From Dehalococcoidia bacterium (GTDB lineage Bacteria > Chloroflexota > Dehalococcoidia > Tepidiformales > Tepidiformaceae): a stretch of 64,000 nucleotides of DNA. The first letter of the stretch is position 1. Each line of letters starts with the position of its first letter. Location: positions 62,001-126,000 of the forward strand of contig JADYYG010000014.1 of NCBI GenBank assembly GCA_020853755.1, given 5' to 3'. A model generated the notes under the pieces. The model made no database searches. It was not told the DNA's origin and saw only the letters and a program-made list of their open reading frames with translations. Both the position numbers and the translations under genes were made by a program. Shown piece by piece: positions 24,268 through 31,986 of the stretch.

Positions 24268-25641
24268 CTACTCGCCCCGGGAGTGCTGATTTCGCGCGTG
24301 CACGGCGGCCTGTTCGAGGGCCCGCTTCGTCCGTGGCGCGGCGCGCATCGCCCGGGCGACGCTGAAGGCGAAGACCGCGATCGCCAGCCAGCCCAGCAAC
24401 CCCGCGAATGACGCTGTGTGCATCCGGTTCTCGTAGCCGAGCGGCCCGGCGATGAGCGCCGAACCAACACGCAGGACCAGGGCCGCGATCAGCAGCCAGA
24501 ACGGCGAATGCTCGAGCGCTTCCGGCACGCCTGACTCCGTCCGTTCGAGCGCGAAGATGGGCGCGACGAGCCGCGCCATGCCGAGCACGAGCATCGTGAT
24601 CAGGCCGATCCCGAAGGCGTGCCGGGCAGCGTCGCGGGCATCTGCGGCCACGGTGCCGTTGTGTCCGCTGAGCATCAGGATGCCGGCAAAGCAGAGTAGC
24701 AGCCCCGCGAATACGGCCGCGCTGTTCGCCACGAGGACGAAACGGGCAGCGCTCCGGGCGCGGGGACGCAGGCGGGTTGGTTCGCCCCGGACGGCGCCGC
24801 ACATTGGGGGCAGAACGGCCAGCCCTGCGCCGGCAAGCAGGAAGCCCGCGCCCTCCCATGCCGTGCGCGAACCAAGCCCCGCCGTGGCAATGACGATGGC
24901 AGCCGCGCCGGCGTTGAAGGCGATGCCCGGCAACAGTGCGGCCCGCAGCGTTGGCGACTTCCGGGCGAAGAACACCGGGACGCTCCGCGATTGGACGGAC
25001 CAGATGAAGTTGCCTACCGGGCCGAGCATCGTTACCCACAGCAGCGCATCGTTGTCCGCGGGATCGAGGTAGCCGGGGATGCCGCTGTGCGGGATGAACA
25101 AGAGCGAAAGCGCGGCCCAGACAACCCACCATGCGGCCCCGGCAAGGGCGAACCAGCGCCACGCCTCGCGCGCCTTTCGGCCCTTGATCAGGTTGTAGAG
25201 CAGCACGGCCGCCACGCCGAGTTGCCCCGCCGCCGAGAGCACGCCGATGGCGACGGCGCCCCACTTCGCCAGTCCATCCTCGGCCCAGGGCTGGATGACC
25301 AGGCGCAGGACAACGGGGATGATAAGGATGATGAGCAGCGGAACCGTTGTGCCCGGTTGCACCGGCCTGCGCCCTGCGAACCGCGGAAGGAGGCGGATGC
25401 CCATCCCTGCGACGAACAGGCCGGCCCACCCCTGCAACTGGATCCAGCCGTGCGCCTGGATCATCCACGGGACGCGGTAGGCAGGCCCGACGGTGTCCGT
25501 CGCGGCCAGCGGCATCCAGACCGCAAGGAGAAAGCCGCCGGCGAGCGCCGAAATGAGCGCCGAGGCGATGTACGCGAGATAGACCCGGTCATCGGGTGGG
25601 GGCGCGAGGCCTGCGACACGTTCCTTCGGGGGGTCGCTCAC
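24268..25641 (-). CDS. NnrS-family heme-copper membrane protein
   Basis: 457-residue membrane protein with about 12 spans. AHGWIQLQGWAGLFVAGMG followed by RLLPRF matches the NnrS family, in which the histidines bind heme or copper; NnrS proteins protect against nitric-oxide or nitrosative stress. No denitrification genes are nearby, so a detoxification or other redox role is possible. The GTG start has TAGACT six bases upstream. Confidence 0.8.
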   Translation of the reverse strand: MSDPPKERVAGLAPPPDDRVYLAYIASALISALAGGFLLAVWMPLAATDTVGPAYRVPWMIQAHGWIQLQGWAGLFVAGMGIRLLPRFAGRRPVQPGTTVPLLIILIIPVVLRLVIQPWAEDGLAKWGAVAIGVLSAAGQLGVAAVLLYNLIKGRKAREAWRWFALAGAAWWVVWAALSLLFIPHSGIPGYLDPADNDALLWVTMLGPVGNFIWSVQSRSVPVFFARKSPTLRAALLPGIAFNAGAAAIVIATAGLGSRTAWEGAGFLLAGAGLAVLPPMCGAVRGEPTRLRPRARSAARFVLVANSAAVFAGLLLCFAGILMLSGHNGTVAADARDAARHAFGIGLITMLVLGMARLVAPIFALERTESGVPEALEHSPFWLLIAALVLRVGSALIAGPLGYENRMHTASFAGLLGWLAIAVFAFSVARAMRAAPRTKRALEQAAVHARNQHSRGE

Positions 25642-25647
25642 ACCGCC

Positions 25648-25653
25648 AGTCTA
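25648..25653 (-). promoter_or_regulatory. -10 hexamer TAGACT, leaderless start
   Basis: Minus-strand TAGACT is six bases from the NnrS GTG; no ribosome-binding site. Confidence 0.4.
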
Positions 25654-25721
25654 CGAGGCATGGCGTCTATACATCAGGCGAACGGCCCGTGGCCTACCAT
25701 TTACCCGAAGGAGCTCTGCAA

Positions 25722-26045
25722 ATGCTGATCACAACCATGAATGACGTTCCCGGACATGACATTGTGGAGGTCTACGGCGAGGTCTTCGGGCTCACCGTCC
25801 GCTCCCGCAACATCGGCTCGCAGATTGGGTCGAGCGTGAAGTCGCTGTTCGGCGGCGAACTCAAAGGCATGACCCAGGCACTGACTGATAGCCGCCAACA
25901 GGTGGTCGAGCGGATGGTCGCCGAAGCTGAGGCGAAGGGCGCCAACGCCATCATCGCGATGCGCTTTGACACCTCGGAAATGGGCGCGAACTGGACCGAG
26001 ATCTGTGCCTACGGCACGGCTGCGAAGATCGCGCCGAAAGCGTAG
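25722..26045 (+). CDS. YbjQ/UPF0145 family protein
   Basis: 107 residues matching the YbjQ family: MLITTMNDVPGHDIVEVYGE, then GSSVKSLFGGELKGMTQALTDSRQ split over the family's core, and GANAIIAMRFDTSEM. Members form pentameric rings and have been called putative heavy-metal-binding proteins, but the function is unproven. AAGGAG at 25708-25713, eight bases upstream, sets the ATG at 25722. Confidence 0.88.
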   Translation: MLITTMNDVPGHDIVEVYGEVFGLTVRSRNIGSQIGSSVKSLFGGELKGMTQALTDSRQQVVERMVAEAEAKGANAIIAMRFDTSEMGANWTEICAYGTAAKIAPKA

Positions 26046-26144
26046 GACGCGCGCTTCGGCTGTTGGGTTAAGGCCGTGCGGGCGATGGCGCTCCGTGGCC
26101 CGTTCGCGGTATGGTCTCCTTCCGCAGGTGGCGGTGGAGGGCCA

Positions 26145-26393
26145 ATGAGGTTCGAGCGCGTGGTCAAGCAGGTCTTCGACATGCTCCAGGAGGTGCGCCT
26201 GGGGACGGTCATCGCTGTCTGGTCCGACGGCGGCGTCTCGGCCCATCGCGACCTCGGCTTCCGCTACCGCATGCTCCCCTCGGGCCGCAAGGAAGAAGCG
26301 CTCACCACCTTCGTCGCCGACGGCGCCGTGCCCTCGGTCACCGATATCCGCGAACGGATCAAGCGCGCCGCTGGGCTTGTCAGCGCCGAGTAA
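26145..26393 (+). CDS. Hypothetical protein (82 aa)
   Basis: Small mixed alpha/beta protein starting MRFERVVKQVFDML, with a central strand pair (GTVIAVWSDGGVSAHR) and a basic C-terminal helix (DIRERIKRAAGLV). GGAGG at 26136-26140 is only four bases from the ATG. No family is recognised and no membrane or metal motif is visible. It converges on the lipoprotein gene. Confidence 0.5.
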   Translation: MRFERVVKQVFDMLQEVRLGTVIAVWSDGGVSAHRDLGFRYRMLPSGRKEEALTTFVADGAVPSVTDIRERIKRAAGLVSAE

Positions 26394-26401
26394 CCGGTGT
26401 C

Positions 26402-26908
26402 CTACGGCTGGGCGAAGGCCGCTTCACGGACGGCCCGCGTCTTCGCATCAACGTCTTTGTACCAGTCCCGGTACTCGCTTGTGTTCCGCTGGCGGACGGC
26501 GTCGCGGCCTGCCCGGGTGTGGGTGATGAGCTCCGCCAGGGCTGCATCCAGGTTCGTCTCGTACCGTTCGAAGCGTGCATCCGGGGCCGCCAGGTCGAGC
26601 ATCGCCTGCGCCGTGCAGAGCGTCTCATCGGCGTACCGCGCGAAGTCGGGCCGGAAGGCGTCCCGCCGGTAAAACGTGTCGTCCGGGTAGCTCGCGCGCA
26701 GGGTGTCGCGGAGCTTCACGAGGCTTTCCGAAGAGGTCCGCAGCCGGGTGAGGTACGCGCGCGTCGAGACGCTCCCCGGCGCTGTCCTGACGGTCGGGAG
26801 CGGCGCCGGCGCAGGGCATTCGGCCTCGGCCGGGAACGAACTGGCGTTACCGCCACAGGCGCTGACGAGCAGCGCGACCGCGCTCGAGAGCGCCATCAGC
26901 GCTCTCAC
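26402..26908 (-). CDS. Hypothetical lipoprotein downstream of rdgB
   Basis: 168 residues from a GTG that overlaps the rdgB stop (GTGA). Short signal peptide with lipobox LLVSAC (Cys18), then GGNASS and a helical domain (residues 40-168) rich in Arg, Asp and Tyr, without a recognised fold. Translational coupling to rdgB is certain from the overlap, but a functional connection is not evident. Confidence 0.6.
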   Translation of the reverse strand: MRALMALSSAVALLVSACGGNASSFPAEAECPAPAPLPTVRTAPGSVSTRAYLTRLRTSSESLVKLRDTLRASYPDDTFYRRDAFRPDFARYADETLCTAQAMLDLAAPDARFERYETNLDAALAELITHTRAGRDAVRQRNTSEYRDWYKDVDAKTRAVREAAFAQP

Positions 26909-27504
26909 GGGCAATGCTCCGCCAGCCATGCGCTGGCCGCCCGCACCGCCTTGCCGCGGTGGCTGATCGCGTCCTTCTCTTCGTCGCTGATTTCGGCCTG
27001 CACGCGGCCATCCGCAATGACGAAGACCGGGTCGTAGCCGAACCCACGCTCGCCCCGGGGCGCCCGGCCGATCGATCCTTCCTGGACGCCCTCGAACAGT
27101 TGAACCTCGCCGCCGGGCCATGCCAGCGCGACGACCGCGCGGTAGCGTGCGCCGCGACCGGGCTCGGTCACGTCACGGAGCTTTTCGAGAAGCAAGGCGG
27201 TTCGCCCACGGTCACCGAGGCCCGGCCCGCCGAATCGCGCGGAGTACATGCCGGGGCCACCGTCGAGCGCGTCCACTTCGATCCCGGAATCGTCGGCGAG
27301 GGCGAGGCATTCCCCGGCCCGCGCGAACGCGGTCGCCTTCAGCGATGCGTTCTCGGCGTAGCTGCTGCCGGTCTCCTCCACGTCGAGCGCGATGCCTGTC
27401 TCGCCGGGCGACACGACTTCATAGGGCGCGCCGGCGAGTAGCCGCCGGAACTCGCGCACTTTGCCGGGGTTGTTCGTGGCGAGCAGGAGGCGAGGGAGCG
27501 GCAT
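26905..27504 (-). CDS. rdgB: Non-canonical purine NTP pyrophosphatase RdgB/HAM1
   Basis: 199 residues. It hydrolyses ITP/dITP and XTP to monophosphates, keeping deaminated purines out of nucleic acids. The substrate motif LLLATNNPGKVREF is at 6-19, the metal site LALADDSGIEVDALDG near 68, and GFGYDPVFV plus the terminal SHRGKA are diagnostic. Length and motifs are complete. It is followed by a coupled lipoprotein gene. Confidence 0.93.
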   Translation of the reverse strand: MPLPRLLLATNNPGKVREFRRLLAGAPYEVVSPGETGIALDVEETGSSYAENASLKATAFARAGECLALADDSGIEVDALDGGPGMYSARFGGPGLGDRGRTALLLEKLRDVTEPGRGARYRAVVALAWPGGEVQLFEGVQEGSIGRAPRGERGFGYDPVFVIADGRVQAEISDEEKDAISHRGKAVRAASAWLAEHCP

Positions 27505-27558
27505 AGCGCCCAGTTTCGGGCTTCACTTCCAATCAGGAAACGGCGTGCGCTCCCTGTC

Positions 27559-28641
27559 TCAGGTGTTAGCCGCCGGCTGGAGCGTATCGGCGCCGGGCGC
27601 GGCCGCCCCGATGACGTCTTCGGTCGCTTCCTCAACATACCGCCGGAGGACGGCCCCTTCTGCCTTGTAATGCACCTGGTTGCCGTCGCGGTCCGCGCTC
27701 ACCAACCCGGCTTCGCGGAGGAGCTTGATATGCACGCTCACGGTCGGCTGGGAGAGCCCGAAACGGCTCGCTAATTCAGTAACGGTCGAGGCATCGCAGG
27801 TTGGGCGAAGGAGGTCGAGAAGGATGGACAGGCGCGTTGGGTCGCTGAGCACCTTGAACCGCCCGGCTGCCCGTTCGCTCCGTTCGCGGCGCTGTTCCTC
27901 GCGTTCGCCGGTTTCGAGCCCGACGGCGACCAGCAGGATGCCGGGGAGTGACCAGAACAGCTGTCCATCGCCCCCAAGGCCGAGGGGCAGGATGACCATC
28001 TCGCCGCGCGCGCGGGCGGCATTCACCTGATCGCGGAACTCATCCTTGTGGACGTATTTGTTGCCGGGCGCGAGGACGCGCGGGTCGGTTTCGGTGCGGG
28101 CGCGTGCGGCGAGGTCCTTCACCGTGCGTTCGGTCTTCCCGCGTGCGGCCAGCCAGAGCGGCTCGATGATCGGCCACAGTTCTGTGACTGTGTCGCAGTA
28201 CTCCGCCCGGCCGGCAGGGTTGTTCCGCAGCCACATGAGCCGCTGCCCGATGAGGTCGGCGACGTCAGCCGGTTCGCTCTCCATCGGTGGGATTGCGAAG
28301 ACCTCCGCGAGGTACCGCGGAAGCCCGGTGAGGAACGCGGACACATCGTCGCTGAGCAGCAGGTTGGCGTGCCAGGCGACCACCAGCAGTTCGCCGTGTT
28401 CGCGGTACGGCCCGGCCCCGCGCGGCAACTCTTCGAGGCCGCAGGAGCGCCAGAACGAAGCGAACCGCTCCACGACGGCCGGGTGCGCCGCAGTCAGTTC
28501 AGGCACCCAGGCAGGTACCGGCTTGTCCGGCGCCGCAAGGTACTTGGTGATCAGGAAGATAGCGAAATGGAACTCGACGATGGGAGCAGCGGTGACGGTC
28601 AGCCTTCCGGCTTGCTGCGCGGGACCTGACTCGCTTGGCAT
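27559..28641 (-). CDS. ArsR-type transcriptional regulator with large N-terminal domain
   Basis: 360 residues. The C-terminal part (about 250-335) is a winged helix: RFKVLSDPTRLSILLDLLRP, then recognition helix SRFGLSQPTVSVHIKLLREA and wing SADRDGNQVHYKAE, as in ArsR/SmtB repressors. No metal-binding cysteine pair is visible. The 240-residue N-terminal domain is helical and resembles the DUF5937-type sensor region of larger ArsR proteins; its ligand is unknown. An inverted repeat overlaps its own promoter, suggesting autoregulation. Confidence 0.78.
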   Translation of the reverse strand: MPSESGPAQQAGRLTVTAAPIVEFHFAIFLITKYLAAPDKPVPAWVPELTAAHPAVVERFASFWRSCGLEELPRGAGPYREHGELLVVAWHANLLLSDDVSAFLTGLPRYLAEVFAIPPMESEPADVADLIGQRLMWLRNNPAGRAEYCDTVTELWPIIEPLWLAARGKTERTVKDLAARARTETDPRVLAPGNKYVHKDEFRDQVNAARARGEMVILPLGLGGDGQLFWSLPGILLVAVGLETGEREEQRRERSERAAGRFKVLSDPTRLSILLDLLRPTCDASTVTELASRFGLSQPTVSVHIKLLREAGLVSADRDGNQVHYKAEGAVLRRYVEEATEDVIGAAAPGADTLQPAANT

Positions 28642-28643
28642 CG

Positions 28644-28662
28644 TAGGTTAACTATAGACCTA
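28644..28662 (-). promoter_or_regulatory. Operator-like inverted repeat over the regulator promoter
   Basis: TAGGT (28644-28648) and ACCTA (28658-28662) flank a nine-base centre containing TATAGT, a -10 hexamer on the minus strand (28651-28656), directly before the ArsR-type regulator's start codon. A repressor bound here would block its own transcription. Confidence 0.45.
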
Positions 28663-28812
28663 AGACTGCCACCGTGAAGTGCGCCGCCTGAAGGCCGGCC
28701 CATGCATTCCTCGGCTGGCCCGCAAAACGTGCCTTTACCTTCACGGCTCCTGCCCCGTCACCTCCCTGTCCACACCGGCCATTTCCGGTCGAACGGCCAC
28801 AAGGAGAGCCCG

Positions 28813-29133
28813 ATGGAAACGGCAACGACGAGCACACGCGGCATGATTATCGAATCACGGAACATCCCGGCAGGCTTCGGGAGCTTCCTCGAACGGCGCG
28901 GCCTCGCCGGCATGACCGCCCGCACCGTCGAAGGCATGTATCTCGAACCGCGCGCCCCGCTCACGGCGATCCTGCGGGCGTTCGAAGTCACCGGCGCCGC
29001 CGTCATCGGCGTCAGGCCTTCCGGCAAAGCGCCTGACTGGCACGTTACCGCCCGGGCGGCGGCAGGCGCGCGCATGCGCCTCCGCAACGTTCGCTCGGCG
29101 GAGTGGCTGCCGACACTTCCGCCTGCCGCCTGA
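28813..29133 (+). CDS. Hypothetical protein (106 aa)
   Basis: Starts at the ATG after AAGGAG (28801-28806). N-terminal Thr-rich stretch, then RGMIIESRNIPAGFGSFLER and a beta-rich centre (LTAILRAFEVTGAAVIGVRP) ending in basic residues. No known family, no cysteines, no membrane span. It lies between the ArsR-type regulator (divergent) and an SDR gene. Confidence 0.5.
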   Translation: METATTSTRGMIIESRNIPAGFGSFLERRGLAGMTARTVEGMYLEPRAPLTAILRAFEVTGAAVIGVRPSGKAPDWHVTARAAAGARMRLRNVRSAEWLPTLPPAA

Positions 29134-29156
29134 GCCACGGGCCTTTCCCACAGGGC

Positions 29157-29162
29157 TACAAT
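29157..29162 (+). promoter_or_regulatory. -10 hexamer TACAAT at an SDR start
   Basis: TACAAT ends nine bases before the SDR ATG at 29172, giving at most a two- or three-base leader. No ribosome-binding site. Confidence 0.45.
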
Positions 29163-29171
29163 CGCCCTGCT

Positions 29172-29960
29172 ATGGAACTCACCGGAAAAGTCGCTCTCGT
29201 CACCGGCGCCTCGCGGGGCATCGGCGAAGACATCGCCCGCGAACTCGGCAGGGCCGGATGCGCCGTCGCCATCTGCGCCCGCACCGAAACCGTGAAGGAC
29301 AACCGCCTCCCGGGCACCATCCATTCCGTCGCCCAGGCCATCCGCGATGAAGGCGGCCGGGCCGAAGGCATCGTGATGGACATGCGCGAACCCGAAAGCG
29401 TCGCGAGCGGGGTGGCCCGCACCGTAGAGGTCTTCGGGCGGCTCGACATCGTCGTGAACAACGCCGCCATCCTCGTCCCCGGGACAATCGAGTCTATCCA
29501 GCCGCGCCACATCGACCTGATCTGGCAGGTGGACCTGCGCGGGCCGATCCTCCTGATGCGCGAGGCCATCCCCCACCTTCGCGCGGCCGGGGGCGGGCAC
29601 ATCATCAACGTCTCGTCAGTCGCCGGCGTGTTTCCCGGCCCCGGCCCGTATAAGGAGGCCCGTAAGGGCGGCGCGTTCTACGGGATGATCAAGTCCGGCC
29701 TCGAACGGCTGAGCCAGGGGCTCGCAATGGAGTTGCAGGACGACCGCATCGCCGTGAACGTGCTTTCGCCCCAGGGCCGCATCAAGACGCCGGGCAACCT
29801 CTTCGCCACGAACGACCCGGAGAACCCGAACCTCGACTTCGAAGCGGCCACGGCCATGGCCCGCGGCGCCCGCTGGATCTGCGAACAGCCCGCGACGGTC
29901 ACCGGCAACATCTGGTTCGATGAAGACCTCTGCCGGGCGAAGGGCATCGCGCTCGACTGA
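29172..29960 (+). CDS. SDR-family oxidoreductase
   Basis: 262 residues: TGASRGIGE at 11-19, NNAA at 96-99, Ser149 and Y170-x3-K174. The loop after the first helix has an insertion (TETVKDNRLPGTIHS) resembling the extended loop of hydroxysteroid-dehydrogenase-like HSDL2-type SDRs. Arg38 after strand 2 (CARTET) suggests NADP(H) preference. It converges on the nucleotidyltransferase gene. Confidence 0.8.
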   Translation: MELTGKVALVTGASRGIGEDIARELGRAGCAVAICARTETVKDNRLPGTIHSVAQAIRDEGGRAEGIVMDMREPESVASGVARTVEVFGRLDIVVNNAAILVPGTIESIQPRHIDLIWQVDLRGPILLMREAIPHLRAAGGGHIINVSSVAGVFPGPGPYKEARKGGAFYGMIKSGLERLSQGLAMELQDDRIAVNVLSPQGRIKTPGNLFATNDPENPNLDFEAATAMARGARWICEQPATVTGNIWFDEDLCRAKGIALD

Positions 29961-29972
29961 AGTTCGTTCCGG

Positions 29973-30701
29973 TTAGTGGCCGAAGTGCGCTCGAGCAGCT
30001 GCGAGGCTCTCCGGCGTGCCGGCATCGAACCACGGCCCCTCGATCCGCACCGCAATTGTGGCAATTCCCGCTTCGATGGCCGTTGCGACCGCCTGAGGGA
30101 GTTCGTATTCGCCGCGAGGCGAGGGTTCGAGGGCATCGACGAACGCCCAGATCGACTGCGGGAGGACCATCAGACCGGCATTGTTCCAGTGTGTCGTCGA
30201 AGTGCCGGGCGCGGGCTTCTCGACCAGCCGGGTCACCCTCCCCGAGGCGTCGACATAGACCGCGCCGCCGCTCGCAGGGTCATCCACCTCGTTGACCGCG
30301 AGCACGGCCTCGGCCTCGGCTGCCAGTTCCAGGACGCGAGCGTAGTTGTCCGCGCCAACCACGATGTCGCCCCAGCCGAGGAAGAACCGCTCTCCCGCGG
30401 TGAACTCCCGAGCCAGGGAGAGCGCCCGCGCCGTGCCGTCGAGCGTGGTCTGCCGGTAGTAGCGAATCACCATCCCCCAGCGTGCCCCGTCGCCGGTCGC
30501 GGCCTCGACCTGTTCGCCAAGGTACCCGGTGACGATGGCGACCTCGCCGATTCCGCCACGCGCAAGCCCGCCGAGGATGCGGTGCAGCATCGGTTCGCCG
30601 CCCACGGAAAGCAGAGGCTTGGGTGTTTCGGCGGTGAGTGACCCGAGGCGCGCTCCGCGCCCCGCCGCGAGGATGACGGCGCGCCGCACCGCCCCGGTCA
30701 T
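29973..30701 (-). CDS. Sugar-1-phosphate nucleotidyltransferase
   Basis: 242 residues with the nucleotide-binding motif LAAGRGARLGSLT, then ETPKPLLSVGGEPML, of the NTP_transferase family; LGWGDIVVGAD is the metal-binding Asp region and LVEKPAP the usual product-site motif. It makes NDP-sugar and pyrophosphate from a sugar 1-phosphate and an NTP. Its start overlaps the galK stop by four bases, so the likely substrate is the sugar 1-phosphate made by that kinase. Confidence 0.82.
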   Translation of the reverse strand: MTGAVRRAVILAAGRGARLGSLTAETPKPLLSVGGEPMLHRILGGLARGGIGEVAIVTGYLGEQVEAATGDGARWGMVIRYYRQTTLDGTARALSLAREFTAGERFFLGWGDIVVGADNYARVLELAAEAEAVLAVNEVDDPASGGAVYVDASGRVTRLVEKPAPGTSTTHWNNAGLMVLPQSIWAFVDALEPSPRGEYELPQAVATAIEAGIATIAVRIEGPWFDAGTPESLAAARAHFGH

Positions 30702-31942
30702 TCGATGCTGACGCCGCCCGAGGGTACGACCCGGAAGGCGGGACCGCCGGTGGCCGCAACCGCTGCTTCGATCACGCGTTCGACGGCCTCAGGGCTGCAG
30801 GCCGCCACCGCGTACCCGCCGAATCCGGCGCCGGTCAGTCGCGCGCCGAACGCGCCGGCCTTCCGCATGGCTGCCGCCACCCGGTCGAGGGCCGGCGTGC
30901 TGCACTTGTAGTCCTGGCGAAGGCTGTCGTGCGACTGGTTCATCAATTCCCCGAGTCGCGCGAAGTCCCCGCCGGCGAGCGCGGCTTCGGCGACGTCGAC
31001 GCGCTCCGCTTCGCTCAACACGTGGCGTGCGTACGCGCGCACAGGCGCCTTCTTCGAAGAGTCGTAATGTGCGGCCGTGAGCGAGACGAGCCGTTCGACG
31101 TTGGCTTCGGCAGCGTTCGCCGCGCTCCGGGCGGACATCGTCACCGGGAGCTCTTCGACCATCACCACCGCGGCGTCGATGCCCGCGACTGCGCCGAGCA
31201 GCGGCGTGCCCTCGATGTCCACGCCGAGCATGTCGGCCAGCATCAGGGCTGCGATGCGCGTGCCGACGACGCGTTCGTTGTAGGCCTCGCGGACGGCGCC
31301 GCCCTTCGGGGCATCCTCGCCGGAGGCCGCAACCACGAACGCCAGGCCCTCGGGGATGGCCACGGCCCGCGTCGCGGGCGGGAGGAAGTCGATGCGCAGC
31401 GCGTGCCCCGGCTCGGCCATGGTGATCACAAGCTGATCCATGCCGCCCGTTTCCACTCCGACGCGCCGCTCGGCAGCGGCTGCCAGCTGCGCAAGTGGTT
31501 CGCCGGAGAGTGGTTCGTCCCATGCCGCCGTGAGTGCCGCCGCAAGGCCAACCGAAAGTGCGCTCGAACTGCTGAGGCCTCCGCTCATCGGCAGGTCAGA
31601 GTCGACCAGGATGTCTGCGCCACGGCCGGGCGCCACCGCCGCCAGTTCTTCGAGGACTCCGGCGAGGTAGCGGTGCCACGGTTCGTGCTGGCGGTCCGGC
31701 GCCCGCCGGGCGATGCGCGCCTCCCGCGGCGACTGCTTCGAAACCGCTGTGACGATACCGTCGCCAGTGGGGCGTACGGCCACGCAGGTCGCCCGGTCGA
31801 TGGCGATCGGGAGGACCGGCAGCCCGCAATAGTCGGTGTGTTCGCCGATGAGGTTGACGCGCCCGGGGGCCGTCGCCACAAGCGCGGGCGCGCCTCCGAA
31901 CCGTTCGCTGAATGCCGCTCGCAGCGGTGCAGGGTCGATCAT
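30698..31942 (-). CDS. galK: Galactokinase (GHMP kinase)
   Basis: 414 residues. The galactokinase signature GRVNLIGEHTDY is at 27-38, the ATP loop PMSGGLSSSSALSVGLAAAL follows mid-protein, and GARLTGAGFGGYAVA lies near the C-terminus. It phosphorylates galactose (or a related sugar) at C1 with ATP. The ATG at 31942 is chosen over the adjacent GTG 31945 since TACGCT then lies seven bases upstream. No galT or galE is nearby; the coupled nucleotidyltransferase suggests direct activation of the sugar 1-phosphate instead of the Leloir transferase step. Confidence 0.88.
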   Translation of the reverse strand: MIDPAPLRAAFSERFGGAPALVATAPGRVNLIGEHTDYCGLPVLPIAIDRATCVAVRPTGDGIVTAVSKQSPREARIARRAPDRQHEPWHRYLAGVLEELAAVAPGRGADILVDSDLPMSGGLSSSSALSVGLAAALTAAWDEPLSGEPLAQLAAAAERRVGVETGGMDQLVITMAEPGHALRIDFLPPATRAVAIPEGLAFVVAASGEDAPKGGAVREAYNERVVGTRIAALMLADMLGVDIEGTPLLGAVAGIDAAVVMVEELPVTMSARSAANAAEANVERLVSLTAAHYDSSKKAPVRAYARHVLSEAERVDVAEAALAGGDFARLGELMNQSHDSLRQDYKCSTPALDRVAAAMRKAGAFGARLTGAGFGGYAVAACSPEAVERVIEAAVAATGGPAFRVVPSGGVSIE

Positions 31943-31949
31943 CACTTGA

Positions 31950-31980
31950 AGCGTACCAGCGGCCCGCTTACGCGTAGAAT
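31950..31980. promoter_or_regulatory. Overlapping divergent leaderless promoters
   Basis: Minus-strand TACGCT (31950-31955) serves galK and plus-strand TAGAAT (31975-31980) serves the acyl-CoA dehydrogenase. Each lies six or seven bases from its start codon, with only 44 bases between the genes. The -35 region of each covers the other's core promoter, so simultaneous firing should be limited. Confidence 0.5.
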
Positions 31981-31986
31981 CCGGCC

